A stretch of DNA of 64,000 nt. Source: Spirosoma fluviale. Its GTDB lineage: Bacteria; Bacteroidota; Bacteroidia; Cytophagales; Flexibacteraceae. Position numbers and translations under genes: made by a program. The notes beneath the pieces are model-generated. The model did not search any database. It was not told the DNA's origin and saw only the letters and a program-made list of their open reading frames with translations. Of this stretch, positions 26,489 through 34,996 are shown one piece after another (positions within the stretch are counted from its first letter, which is position 1; each line of letters starts with the position of its first letter). The stretch is taken from NCBI GenBank assembly GCA_945883425.1, contig CAMCXM010000001.1:1-64000 (forward strand), written 5' to 3'.

Positions 26489-27957
26489 CCGAATTCCGCC
26501 ACTTTACCGGAGAATACAGGGCCTGGTTTAAAATCAGTGCGGCTCAGTTAGTGCATACCCATTCCTTTCAGGGTTTGCAGCTGGATGCTCTGGAAATCCG
26601 AAATCTGCGTCCGGTAGAAAACAGGCTGGTGGAAACAGAAAGAGCAGGAGATTATCTGTACTTTCCTATAATCCGGGCAAAGAAAAAGTCTTCTGTTGCC
26701 CGCCTTTTTCAAAGCGAAGCTGTTGACATTGTCATCATTGCCGATGAAAGTCTCGCTTTTTCTGAAGATCTGGAACAGGTGATCCTGCGATCCCACAGCG
26801 GCGAGCGAAAAAATGCCGGAAGCCAGATCCGGGAGGCACGCTTTGGGCGGATCTCCCCGGATTTTATCCAAATGGAAGGAAGCATTTCCTTTACAGTTCC
26901 CGCAGAACCCTTGACGGTAGCCGCCAGCACGGTAAATCCGGTGATCGAATCTCCGGTTCCAGTTGTCCTCAATGAAAATCCGGGAGGGGGGATCATTAAA
27001 ATTCCAGACATGGTTTTAAACCAGATAACAGAGCCAATCCGTACGATTCCACAACAGGCCGGAGGTTGTTTTATGCAGCTTTTCAGCCTCGCAAAATGGG
27101 CCATCTACATGATTTTATTTCTGGCCTTTCTCGGCTGGATTGGCAGCTGGCTGAAAGACAGCGGCAGTACAGAGCGAAGCGATGGTGGAGAAGGAAAGGT
27201 GGAAGCAGATAAGCCAAGACTCAATCCGAAGCAGGACACCCTGGCACCCATGCCCTGGGATTATCTCACCGATCATAGGATTGGCTGGAATGATTTTATT
27301 GAGCATTCCTATTTAGCCCGGTATTCCACATCATCCAAACAATTCGAAGACTCCAGAAGCATGCATCCCGCTTTTGCGAACCCTCAGGTTTCAGAAGCCA
27401 TGCAATACTGGAATGCCGTATACACAGAATTTGCCCATCGCGATGCTCCCAAGCTGGATTCCCTTCTGCTGTATTTTCAGAATGAGCAAAAAGAGAAGAA
27501 CCTCAACCCAGTGCAAACGGCCGAAATGGTGGTGACCTTCATTCAGGAAATTCCCTATTGCCTCGTGCATGAGGGAAGCTGCCTGGAAGCCAGCAAGCAA
27601 GCTGGCTTTATCGGCGACTACCACCGCTCCGGTAAAATCTGCCTGCCGGACATCATCGGCGGGGTTCAGTCGCCCTATGAATTTCTCCACAACCTCAAAG
27701 GCGACTGCGATACCCGCAGCCTTCTCGGTTTTTCGATACTCAGCCAGATGGGCATTCCGGCCAGCGTTTGGGTGAGTGAGGCTTACGGACATTCTGTTCT
27801 GGGAGTAGGACTGGGTTCAGGAGGATCGTACTACAAAATGGTGGGTGGCATTCGGCATTCGGCGGTAGAACTCACCGCAAAAGGTTTTCGTCTGGGGATG
27901 ATCAGTGCCGAACAAGGCGATATGAATAATTGGGAAATAGCACTTTATAAAAATTAA
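26485..27957 (+). CDS. single-TM protein with transglutaminase-like domain
   Basis: 490 residues: N-terminal soluble domain (about 1-160, starting FRHFTGEYRAWFKI), a linker, GGC and one membrane helix (about 200-225), then a C-terminal periplasmic domain. That domain has a papain-like/transglutaminase-like core: Cys408 in KGDCDTRSLLGFSIL and His436 in EAYGHSVLGVGLG, with the sequence order expected of a C-H-D/N triad; the third residue is not certain. It could be a peptidase, amidase or crosslinking enzyme acting on envelope protein or peptidoglycan. Architecture (soluble-TM-periplasmic) mirrors the OmpA partner just upstream. Confidence 0.78.
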   Translation: MTEFRHFTGEYRAWFKISAAQLVHTHSFQGLQLDALEIRNLRPVENRLVETERAGDYLYFPIIRAKKKSSVARLFQSEAVDIVIIADESLAFSEDLEQVILRSHSGERKNAGSQIREARFGRISPDFIQMEGSISFTVPAEPLTVAASTVNPVIESPVPVVLNENPGGGIIKIPDMVLNQITEPIRTIPQQAGGCFMQLFSLAKWAIYMILFLAFLGWIGSWLKDSGSTERSDGGEGKVEADKPRLNPKQDTLAPMPWDYLTDHRIGWNDFIEHSYLARYSTSSKQFEDSRSMHPAFANPQVSEAMQYWNAVYTEFAHRDAPKLDSLLLYFQNEQKEKNLNPVQTAEMVVTFIQEIPYCLVHEGSCLEASKQAGFIGDYHRSGKICLPDIIGGVQSPYEFLHNLKGDCDTRSLLGFSILSQMGIPASVWVSEAYGHSVLGVGLGSGGSYYKMVGGIRHSAVELTAKGFRLGMISAEQGDMNNWEIALYKN

Positions 27958-27963
27958 TTCAAT

Positions 27964-28467
27964 ATGGATAATCTGATTTTGATTCAATCGGCCGTGGCCT
28001 TCCTTACTGGAATTGTCAGCCTTTTTCTCATGTACCGTCTGCTTCATGCTTACCTGCAGCGGGTATTCAAACTGGAGACCATGAACACCGCCTACGCTAC
28101 TTTTAAGGCGGGAGTTTTGATCGCTACTTCCATGCTGATGGCCTCCGTAATCGGGCCAGGCATCAATGCCATCCGGTTTCTGAACCAGGCCGGTGTGAAT
28201 ACAAGCACGATCAGCAGTAGTGTGGGTTATGTGCTGATATTTATGCTCATCGGCATGCTTTTCTCCTTTATGGTGATTGCAGCCGGGATCGTGGTTTTAT
28301 TTCAGCTTACGCAGGTAAACGAGTGGGAGGAAATCCGGAAAAACAATGTGCCCACCGCCATTATTTCCGCTGCGCTTATACTCGGACTGGCCTTTATAAT
28401 GAAAGACCATGTGGCCAGCGTTTGTGAAATGCTGATTCCTTATCCTGCCCTGATGCAGATACGCTGA
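27964..28467 (+). CDS. DUF350-like multi-pass membrane protein
   Basis: 167 residues with four hydrophobic segments (about 5-27, 45-65, 85-113, 128-147). The pattern FKAGVLIATSMLMASVIGP and NNVPTAIISAALILGLAFI resembles DUF350 (E. coli YjfL type), where short polar turns join paired helices; assignment is by pattern only. It ends the operon 6 bp after the transglutaminase-like gene. DUF350 genes often sit in envelope-stress operons such as yjfIJKLMC, which fits the neighbours. Confidence 0.65.
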   Translation: MDNLILIQSAVAFLTGIVSLFLMYRLLHAYLQRVFKLETMNTAYATFKAGVLIATSMLMASVIGPGINAIRFLNQAGVNTSTISSSVGYVLIFMLIGMLFSFMVIAAGIVVLFQLTQVNEWEEIRKNNVPTAIISAALILGLAFIMKDHVASVCEMLIPYPALMQIR

Positions 28468-28498
28468 TCTTTCCATAAGGGGCCGCTTTTTTCAAAGT

Positions 28499-28633
28499 TC
28501 AACCCGGATTATGTAATAGGAAATGAGAAGCATCTCAACGCCTGGATTCGGTTTCTTTTCGATCCTAAAAACCGAAAAGAATTTATTAATTGTGAACCAA
28601 GGCGCTTTAAACCAATTGAATAATCCAGATTTA
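28499..28633. repeat. MITE-like element 1, imperfect inverted repeat
   Basis: Left end aacccggattatgtaataggaaat and right end, read inverted, aaatctggattattcaattggttt share AAnCyGGATTATnnAATnGG. Internal TTCGGTTT/AAACCGAA arms give a second stem. It lies between two convergent genes. Termini resemble those at 33115 and 36259. Confidence 0.5.
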
Positions 28634-28643
28634 TGACTGACAA

Positions 28644-29435
28644 CTAGTCTTCCAGAATACCGCCGAGACCTCCAAGGTTTCCAAGGATTCCGCCCCGTTC
28701 TTTGCTGGCATTGGCACCACCGACACTCAGAGCCCCAATGAGTTTGCCAATCGGCATCGATTGCAACCAGACACGTCCGGTTCCTCTCAAAGTGGCGAGA
28801 AACAATCCTTCACCGCCAAATACCATGGATTTCAAACCACCCGCCCGCTGGATGTCGAAATCAATTGTGTTTTCGAATCCTACTACACAACCTGTATCAA
28901 CACGCAGCGTTTCATTGTTGAGTGTCCGCTCAATGAGGGTACCACCGGCATGAATAAAGGCCTTGCCGTCGCCTGAGATTTTCTGAAGAATAAAACCTTC
29001 GCCACCAAAAATACCCGCACCGAATTTCTTGTTGAAGTGCATGGCCAGTTTGGTTCCCAAAGCCGCACAGAGAAACGCATCTTTCTGAACGATGAGCTCG
29101 TTCCCTCTCATCGTGGCCAGATCCACCGGAATGATGGTGCCCGGATACGGAGCGGAAAATGCCACATGCCCTTTGCCATATCCATGATGCGTAAAGTGTG
29201 TCATAAAAAGCGACTCTCCGGTGAACACCCGGCTTCCGGCCGAAAGGAGCTTGTCAAAAAAACCAGCGTTGGGATTCGACCCATCGCCCATCTTGGTTTC
29301 AAACTGAATGCCTTCTTCCATGTACAACATGGCACCGGCTTCGGCAATCACGGTTTCACCTGGATCCAGTTCAATTTCTACGATCTGGATATCATCACCT
29401 ATAATTTTGTAATCGACTTCGTGAGATTTTATCAT
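28644..29435 (-). CDS. AIM24/TIGR00266 family protein
   Basis: 263 residues of the AIM24 (TIGR00266) beta-rich family: [51 protein letters not shown] and [17 protein letters not shown] are typical stretches. The C-terminus is glycine-rich ([14 protein letters not shown]). Function in bacteria is not established; the yeast namesake is mitochondrial. No signal peptide is seen. It is convergent to the six-gene envelope operon; whether related in function is unknown. Confidence 0.9.
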   Translation of the reverse strand: MIKSHEVDYKIIGDDIQIVEIELDPGETVIAEAGAMLYMEEGIQFETKMGDGSNPNAGFFDKLLSAGSRVFTGESLFMTHFTHHGYGKGHVAFSAPYPGTIIPVDLATMRGNELIVQKDAFLCAALGTKLAMHFNKKFGAGIFGGEGFILQKISGDGKAFIHAGGTLIERTLNNETLRVDTGCVVGFENTIDFDIQRAGGLKSMVFGGEGLFLATLRGTGRVWLQSMPIGKLIGALSVGGANASKERGGILGNLGGLGGILED

Positions 29436-29498
29436 TTGTATTTCAACATTGTAAGCCCAAAGTCCCGGAAGAAATCATCCCCAAAACTCAAAGCCAAA

Positions 29499-29541
29499 TT
29501 TTAATTCTTAATTCCTAATTCTCAATTCCTAATTATCCCTA
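29499..29541. repeat. AATTC(C/T)T low-complexity run
   Basis: ttttaattcttaattcctaattctcaattcctaatta; same type as 17262-17317, again touching the 3' end of a purine gene, here purF. Confidence 0.6.
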
Positions 29542-31431
29542 ATATGCTCGCACCAGTTTGTTTTCCATAAAATTGATAAACGCCTGATTCACCACCCTGT
29601 TTCCACCCGGTGTTGGATAGTTGCCTGTAAAGTACCAGTCACCCGTATGATTCGGACACGCAACGTGCAGTCCTTCGATGGTTTGGTAGACAACTGACAC
29701 TTCGGCCCGGGTGTTTTTTGGGGTGATGATCTCTGCAATTTTATTGGAAATCTGCGAGGCAGAAAACGGCTTGTACAGCAATTGCACAAAATTGGTTTCA
29801 CTGTCGGTGCCATTTGCTTTTGCGGCCAGGCATTTTTCGTAGACTTCGTCCAGCAGATTGTCCTGATGGGTATCCTGGATCAATCCTAAAACCGCCCTGA
29901 AGGCCACAAACTCTTTCATTTTACTCATGTCGATTCCATAGCAATCGGGATACCGGATTTGCGGAGCAGAAGAAACCACCACAATCTTTTTCGGTTCCAG
30001 CCGGTTTAACATGGTGATGATGCTTCGTTCCAGCGTGGTGCCCCGAACAATGGAATCGTCAATCACCACAACGGTATCGATTCCTTTCCGGATCACTTCG
30101 TAGGTGGTATCATACACATGACTCACCATTTCATCGCGGTGCTCATCATCGGTGATGAAGGTCCGAAGCTGTGCATCTTTGATCACCAGTTTTTCAACCC
30201 GAGGCCTGAAATTCAATGCCTTCCGTAATTCTTCTTTTGACCAGTTCTGGTTGTCAATTGTGGAAAGGCGGACGTCTGCCATGTATTCGTCAATACCGGC
30301 CATCAGTCCAAGAAATGAGGTTTCGGCAGTGTTGGGAATGTAGGAAAAAACCGTGTTTTCCAGATCATACCCAACCGATTCCAGTACCTGTTGGGTAAGA
30401 GATTCTCCTAATTTTTTTCGCTCCCGGTAGATTTCCGGATCGTTACCTCTCGAGAAATAAATGCGTTCGAACGAACAGGAAGTGCGCTTTAACGGTTCCA
30501 GAAACATTTTCTCTTCCACCGTGCAATCCTTCCGGATGATCAAAGCATGGCCAGGTTTGATCTCACGGATCTGGTCGTATTCGGCTTTGAAGGCAGTTTT
30601 GATGGCCGGTTTCTCCGAAGCCACCACAATCACCTCATCGTTTTCATAATAATAGGCAGGGCGGATTCCATTCGGGTCCCGGGCCACAAAGGCAGAACCA
30701 TTTCCGGTTAATCCAGCCATGGCATAGCCGCCGTCGAAATCTTTACAGGAACGTGCCAGCACTTTATGCAGATCCAGTTCATCCTCAATTTTAAGGCTGA
30801 TTTCCTGGTTATTGAATTCGGATTTATAATAATTGAAGAGCCGCTGCACTTCTTCATCCAGAAAGTGCCCGATCTTTTCCATCACGGTGACGGTGTCGGC
30901 TTTTTCGTAGGGATGCTGACCGAGGTCCACCAGCTTGTCAAAAAGCTGGTCCACATTGGTCATATTGAAATTTCCAGCCATCACCAGATTTCGGCTTCTC
31001 CAGTTGTTCTGGCGAATCATCGGGTGGCATTTTTCGATGGAATTTCCACCATGGGTACCGTACCGTAAATGCCCGAGCCATAGTTCTCCGGTCCAGTCGA
31101 CATTGTCTTTCAGCCATTTTTCATTGGTGAAGAGGGCCTTGTTGGCTTCCTGTGCCTTCCGGAATTTCTTTTCAATTTTTGAAAAAATGGAGGTAATGGG
31201 GTTCGGATCGATGGATCGCTGCCGGTGGATGTAAGGCTTTCCCGCCTCCATATCCAGTTTGATGTTGGCAACTCCGGCTCCGTCCTGACCACGGTTTCGT
31301 TGTTTCTCCATAAGCAGATACAACTTCTGCGCCGCCCAGGACGGGTTATTGTATGTGTCGATGTAATACTGAAGCGGCTTTTTGAGGCGGATTAACGCAA
31401 CACCGCATTCGTGTTTGATCGGATCACTCAT
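29539..31431 (-). CDS. purF: amidophosphoribosyltransferase
   Basis: Catalyses the first step of purine synthesis, PRPP plus glutamine to phosphoribosylamine. The start is set at ATG 31431 (MSDPIKHECGVALIRL), because the track start (31476) lies in the promoter; 630 residues, longer than E. coli PurF but usual for the Bacteroidota form. The N-terminal glutamine amidotransferase nucleophile is the Cys of HECGVAL after a short propeptide; RNRGQDGAG and HLRYGTHGG follow. The PRTase domain has the PRPP loop VVVIDDSIVRGTTLERS. With guaB and purD it is the third purine gene in the window, in a separate unit. Confidence 0.93.
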   Translation of the reverse strand: MSDPIKHECGVALIRLKKPLQYYIDTYNNPSWAAQKLYLLMEKQRNRGQDGAGVANIKLDMEAGKPYIHRQRSIDPNPITSIFSKIEKKFRKAQEANKALFTNEKWLKDNVDWTGELWLGHLRYGTHGGNSIEKCHPMIRQNNWRSRNLVMAGNFNMTNVDQLFDKLVDLGQHPYEKADTVTVMEKIGHFLDEEVQRLFNYYKSEFNNQEISLKIEDELDLHKVLARSCKDFDGGYAMAGLTGNGSAFVARDPNGIRPAYYYENDEVIVVASEKPAIKTAFKAEYDQIREIKPGHALIIRKDCTVEEKMFLEPLKRTSCSFERIYFSRGNDPEIYRERKKLGESLTQQVLESVGYDLENTVFSYIPNTAETSFLGLMAGIDEYMADVRLSTIDNQNWSKEELRKALNFRPRVEKLVIKDAQLRTFITDDEHRDEMVSHVYDTTYEVIRKGIDTVVVIDDSIVRGTTLERSIITMLNRLEPKKIVVVSSAPQIRYPDCYGIDMSKMKEFVAFRAVLGLIQDTHQDNLLDEVYEKCLAAKANGTDSETNFVQLLYKPFSASQISNKIAEIITPKNTRAEVSVVYQTIEGLHVACPNHTGDWYFTGNYPTPGGNRVVNQAFINFMENKLVRAY

Positions 31432-31473
31432 ATTCGTGTAATAACAGATTCCGTTTTGGTTCCAAACGGTGCA

Positions 31474-31481
31474 CAAAAATA
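31474..31481 (-). promoter_or_regulatory. -7 promoter motif of purF
   Basis: CAAAAATA on plus (TATTTTTG on minus) lies 43 bp ahead of ATG 31431 and overlaps the longer ORF-track start, supporting the shorter protein. Confidence 0.5.
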
Positions 31482-31556
31482 GGGGAAATGGGTCGTCGGA
31501 TACGAAAGAAATGTAAAGAATCGTAATCGGTTTGGCCGCACCGTAAACTGACGGTA

Positions 31557-32690
31557 TCAGAAAGGCTGAACCTGAATCTTCTGTGTTGGATAAGCCAGCC
31601 GTATTCCGAGTTCAGCCACAATCGTCAGAATTTCAAAATTGATTTCCTCTCTGATTTTCTGGAACTCATTGAAATCATTGGTGTCCACAAAATAGAGCAA
31701 CCGGATATTATATCCACTTTCACCAAATAAGAAGAAACGGACCAGACTTTCCTCACTCGTTCTTGGATTTTGCTCCAGCATAGCCTGAAGGCGGACAAGA
31801 AAAGTTTCCAGCTCATTTTTGCTTGTACCGTATTCCAGAGTAAGAATAAAATCAGCCCGCCGATGTGTCCGTAACGTATGGTTTTCCAGCGCATTGTCAA
31901 TCATCAGTTTGTTGGGAAGAGTAAGAAAACTCTTCTCCAGCGTGCGGATCCGGGTGCTTCGGAAGCCAACTTTTTCAATGGTCCCGGTGATGTTGTTTAC
32001 CGTTACCTGATCGCCCACCGCAAAGGGTTTGTCCAGAAAAATGGTGAAAGATGCAAAGAGGTTTTCCAGCGATTCTTTTGCCGCCAAAGCAAAGGCCAAC
32101 CCTCCTAAACCAAGACCGGCAATGATGTTGCCTACATTGAGTTCGAAGACAAAACCCAGTCCGAAAAAGAATGCGACAATGACAATGAAGATTTTGAGGA
32201 GTTCTTTCACGAAGGGCATGATCTGTTTATCGATCATATACTGTTTGCCTTTGTCTTCTCTTTCGATGAATTCGATGGCGAAAAAATCAAGAAGCCGCAG
32301 AATGAGGAAGGTAAACGCCCCGATCAGAGTTAGTTCGAACAATTTGGATAGTAACCGGAGGAGACCGGGCTTCTCCACCGAATCAAGATGCCATGCCGTT
32401 GGAATATCGAGCTGGGAAACGCTGAAGTACAGGACCAGCAGCGTGATGAGCCATTCCAGTGGTTTTGTCAGAAGATTTTCAAACGTCCGGACGGCTGAGA
32501 GCTCGGGCTTTTTACGAATGATTTTATAGATGAGGCGGGATACCAGAACAGAGATAAACCGCTTCAAAAACAATACACCCAACAGCACCAGTATTACAGT
32601 GAGGTACTCGCCTATGGAGTTTTCACCAAGTTCAAAATCCAGCCAATGGGCAGAGGGGGAGAAATTCATATCTAAAACGTGTTGCAACAT
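31557..32690 (-). CDS. MscS family mechanosensitive channel
   Basis: 377 residues, a small-conductance mechanosensitive channel-like protein that releases solutes on hypo-osmotic shock. Four N-terminal helices are followed by the pore helix NIIAGLGLGGLAFALAAKESLENLFASF, close to the MscS TM3 Gly/Ala packing pattern, then the beta domain FAVGDQVTVNNITGTIEKVG and the alpha/beta C-terminal domain. ATG 32690 is used; ATG 32669 (MNFSPSAHWLDFEL) is an equal alternative. Confidence 0.92.
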   Translation of the reverse strand: MLQHVLDMNFSPSAHWLDFELGENSIGEYLTVILVLLGVLFLKRFISVLVSRLIYKIIRKKPELSAVRTFENLLTKPLEWLITLLVLYFSVSQLDIPTAWHLDSVEKPGLLRLLSKLFELTLIGAFTFLILRLLDFFAIEFIEREDKGKQYMIDKQIMPFVKELLKIFIVIVAFFFGLGFVFELNVGNIIAGLGLGGLAFALAAKESLENLFASFTIFLDKPFAVGDQVTVNNITGTIEKVGFRSTRIRTLEKSFLTLPNKLMIDNALENHTLRTHRRADFILTLEYGTSKNELETFLVRLQAMLEQNPRTSEESLVRFFLFGESGYNIRLLYFVDTNDFNEFQKIREEINFEILTIVAELGIRLAYPTQKIQVQPF

Positions 32691-32841
32691 TACAAGGCAT
32701 TTTTCACATTTTCAGAACTTGAAGCCAACTATCTGAAAATTCAACGATTAGAGTTGAATCCAATAAAAAAGCCAAAAAATTCAGTTTTAACAGGTTACAT
32801 GATTCTATTAATCTGTATTCATGTTCACAGAAGAAAAGACT

Positions 32842-33036
32842 ATGAAAGCCCGAACCTATACCGACAGCTCATTTTTCGCCAAAATGGTACTTCTTTTTGC
32901 CTTGGTTTACATGGGACATCCGGAGAAAAGAAATGGGCTTGAGGCGTATATGAAAAGTATCTTCGCAAAGGATACAAACACCATCGGGCAGGTACCTTCT
33001 GCTAAGGTGGCCGCGACTGCGCATTTGCCACGTTGA
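32842..33036 (+). CDS. small protein with one hydrophobic segment
   Basis: 64 residues from ATG 32842 (MKARTYTDSSFFAKM...), with a short hydrophobic segment VLLFALVYMG and a polar tail; the track adds 7 residues from an upstream ATG. Support for coding comes from the strong terminator just after it and from the signal-anchor-like start. Family not recognised. Confidence 0.5.
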   Translation: MKARTYTDSSFFAKMVLLFALVYMGHPEKRNGLEAYMKSIFAKDTNTIGQVPSAKVAATAHLPR

Positions 33037-33059
33037 TTCTTTATTAATGCAAATACAAA

Positions 33060-33089
33060 AAAGGCACCTTTAAGAGGTGCCTTTTTTTG
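33060..33089 (+). terminator. rho-independent terminator
   Basis: aaAGGCACCT-ttaag-AGGTGCCTttttttt? read as an 8-bp perfect stem (33062-33069 with 33075-33082) followed by a T run; an A run precedes it, so it may be bidirectional. Confidence 0.85.
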
Positions 33090-33114
33090 TTATTCCGATG
33101 AATCAGGAAGTTTA

Positions 33115-33283
33115 TCCCAGAAAACGCATTAGAAAATCTATTCCGAGCCTAACCTGCTTCAAATCACAGGCTTCGCCGCCTTTTCTTCTGTATCCGTAGC
33201 TCTGCTACGAATTTCGAATAAAAGACGCTGATTTATTGCATGTTAGGCTCTCATAACGAAGTTCTAATGCATTATCTGGGTTT
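33115..33283. repeat. MITE-like element 2, ~45-bp imperfect terminal inverted repeats
   Basis: Left arm cccagaaaacgcattagaa...gagcctaacctgc (33117-33156) pairs with the inverse of gcatgttaggctc...ttctaatgcattatctggg (33238-33280). The centre has a cgtagc-tct-gctacg hairpin. The right end abuts the stop codon of the HTH gene. No ORF inside. Confidence 0.7.
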
Positions 33284-33623
33284 ATTTCATATTTGAGATA
33301 ATAGCTTCGATTTCACGCAATTTGCTCATGGGCAAATTCTTTAATTCCTCAGCAAAATCAAGCTTTTCTACCTTGCGGATGGAATACAAAGGATGATCGG
33401 GTCTATCTTCTGATTTGGTATCCGGAGTCCATTCAAACAGATCGTTCGGAACGCAATTAAGAAGAGAACAAAGCTTTTCTAAGTACTCCACCCGGAGGAA
33501 TTCTACATCTCCTTTTGCAAGCTTAGTAGCCGTGGTGGGAAGGAAGCCATTCTTGACAAGGAACTTGTAGGGTTTGGGGATACCTCTGGCAGCACAAACC
33601 CGGTCGATTGAAAATTGTAACAT
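33282..33623 (-). CDS. XRE-like helix-turn-helix regulator
   Basis: 113 residues. An N-terminal Cro/C1-type HTH: FSIDRVCAARGIPKPYKFLV, then NGFLPTTATKLAKGD and VEYLEKLCSLLNCVPNDLFEW, matching the HTH_26-like pattern common in Bacteroidota, with the LCSLLNCVPNDLFEW end helix especially characteristic. A charged linker and C-terminal helix (LPMSKLREIEAIISNM) may dimerise it. It heads the accessory stretch between two MITE-like elements. The target is unknown. Confidence 0.8.
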   Translation of the reverse strand: MLQFSIDRVCAARGIPKPYKFLVKNGFLPTTATKLAKGDVEFLRVEYLEKLCSLLNCVPNDLFEWTPDTKSEDRPDHPLYSIRKVEKLDFAEELKNLPMSKLREIEAIISNMK

Positions 33624-33651
33624 GTTTAAAATTATTAAATCGTTTCTCTGA

Positions 33652-33878
33652 ATGAAAACAGTTGTTCAGCATCAACTATTTATTCGTCCGTCTGTCAATA
33701 AAATGAAAGTCGAAGGATTGGGTTGTTATGACCACTGTTTCTTCTGCAAAACTATAAGCAGGATGAATATTATTTCATTACAGGCGAAAATATATGTAAC
33801 AAATGTGAAAAAAAATTTGCTGAAGCTCTGGAAAAGGGATTTGACAGCGATCTGACGATTCTCATTCACCTATCGTGA
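33652..33878 (+). pseudogene. frameshifted small CxxC protein
   Basis: The track ORF starts MKTVVQHQL..., and reaches GCYDHCFFCK, then loses protein character. One frame over, the sequence continues NYKQDEYYFITGENICNKCEKKFAEALEKGF...LTILIHLS and stops at 33878. Adding one A to the AAAA run at 33748-33751 joins both halves into a ~75-residue protein with two CxxC pairs, a likely zinc ribbon. Either a true single-base deletion or a sequencing error in the A run. Confidence 0.55.
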
Positions 33879-34104
33879 CCAAATCAAATTCCAGAGAATT
33901 CTTGTTGTCATTAAAATCATACCGATGTTTTATTTCAACAACGAACGAAATCCAGAATCCGGCTCAACCCGTAAAAAAAGGATATTGGAAGCAAACTTCA
34001 AATCAAATTGGGCACATGCTCAATTGATCTACTTCCATGACGAGCTGGACTAACGACACCAGCATAAGTACCCGAAGGCGTAAAGATGTGAGAAAGGACC
34101 AGAT

Positions 34105-34556
34105 CAATATGGAAATGATGATCGTGATATCATCAAAGAGATTTCCAGAACCACTGAGATAAAGGCAAAGATTGAATTTGGAGAACGCCTGCCTGTTATG
34201 GCAGACCTGTTTTTATTGAAACATGTAATGATGAACCTGTTATCCAACGCACTTAAATTTTCATCGTAAGAGGAACAGCCCCTTATGAAGATCAATTCCC
34301 ATAAAGAAAATGGTATGATAATATATTCCATAGAAGACAACGGTGTAGGTTTTAAAATGAACTATCAGCATAAATTATTCAACCTGTTCCAGAGGCTCCA
34401 TACGGTTGAAGAGTTTCCATGAACAGGTGTTGGTCTATCGATCGTTTAGCGGATCAAACACAAGCACAATGGAAAGGTATGAGGGGGGGTGGAAAAATAA
34501 ATGAAGGTGCTACTTTTTTCTTTTCTTTGCCTGACACAGAACTTTGCAACCCTTAA
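34105..34556 (+). pseudogene. decayed histidine kinase, ATPase domain
   Basis: In one frame the stretch reads DRDIIKEISRTTEIKAKIEF..., LLKHVMMNLLSNALKFSS, IIYSIEDNGVGFKMNYQHKL, then TGVGLSIV and RIKHKHNGKV: N, G1 and G2 boxes of HATPase_c. Stops interrupt it at 34267 (TAA), 34420 (TGA), 34447 (TAG) and 34480 (TGA), then a frameshift leads to INEGATFFFSLPDTELCNP and TAA at 34556. The dimerisation and His-box part upstream is no longer recognisable. The receiver gene starts 5 bp later, so it was the kinase of that operon. Confidence 0.8.
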
Positions 34557-34561
34557 TTATT

Positions 34562-34984
34562 ATGAACGCTGACATTCAACTTGTTGAAGACAATTCGGGT
34601 GATGCAGAACTTACAATCAGGACGTTGCGAAAAAATGGTGCTGCCAACAAAATCACCCATCAGAAAGATGGAGCACAATTACTGGATTACCTGTTTGGTT
34701 TCAATCGGGAACCCGCTGGCCACCTCCTGTCTTTAATCCTTCTGGATATCAAAATGCCAAAAGTTGACGGACTTGAAGCTCTTGCCAGAATCCGGCAGGA
34801 AGCAAATACGAAAATGATTCCGGTCATCGTTTTTGGACCATCCGAAGATCATCCGGATATTGGCAAGGCACTGATCCTTAGAGCCAATTCGTATATCATC
34901 AAACCACTGGATTTATCCGGTTTTTTAAAGGCGTTGGAACGCCTTGATCAAAACTGGCTTTCATTCAGTGTGGTTAAGATTTAA
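34562..34984 (+). CDS. single-domain response regulator
   Basis: A 140-residue CheY-like receiver without output domain (MNADIQLVEDNSGDAELTIR...), ATG 34562 chosen over the TTG of the track. The phosphoacceptor Asp is in LILLDIKMPKVDG and the conserved Lys in YIIKPLD. The usual Thr/Ser switch site reads VFGPSEDH, where Phe-Gly-Pro replaces the normal strand end, mildly atypical. Rcp1-like receivers of this sort typically pair with phytochrome-like or hybrid kinases. It lies between the dead kinase and the intact REC-kinase, 12 bp ahead of the latter. Confidence 0.85.
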   Translation: MNADIQLVEDNSGDAELTIRTLRKNGAANKITHQKDGAQLLDYLFGFNREPAGHLLSLILLDIKMPKVDGLEALARIRQEANTKMIPVIVFGPSEDHPDIGKALILRANSYIIKPLDLSGFLKALERLDQNWLSFSVVKI

Positions 34985-34996
34985 ACTCATAAAATT

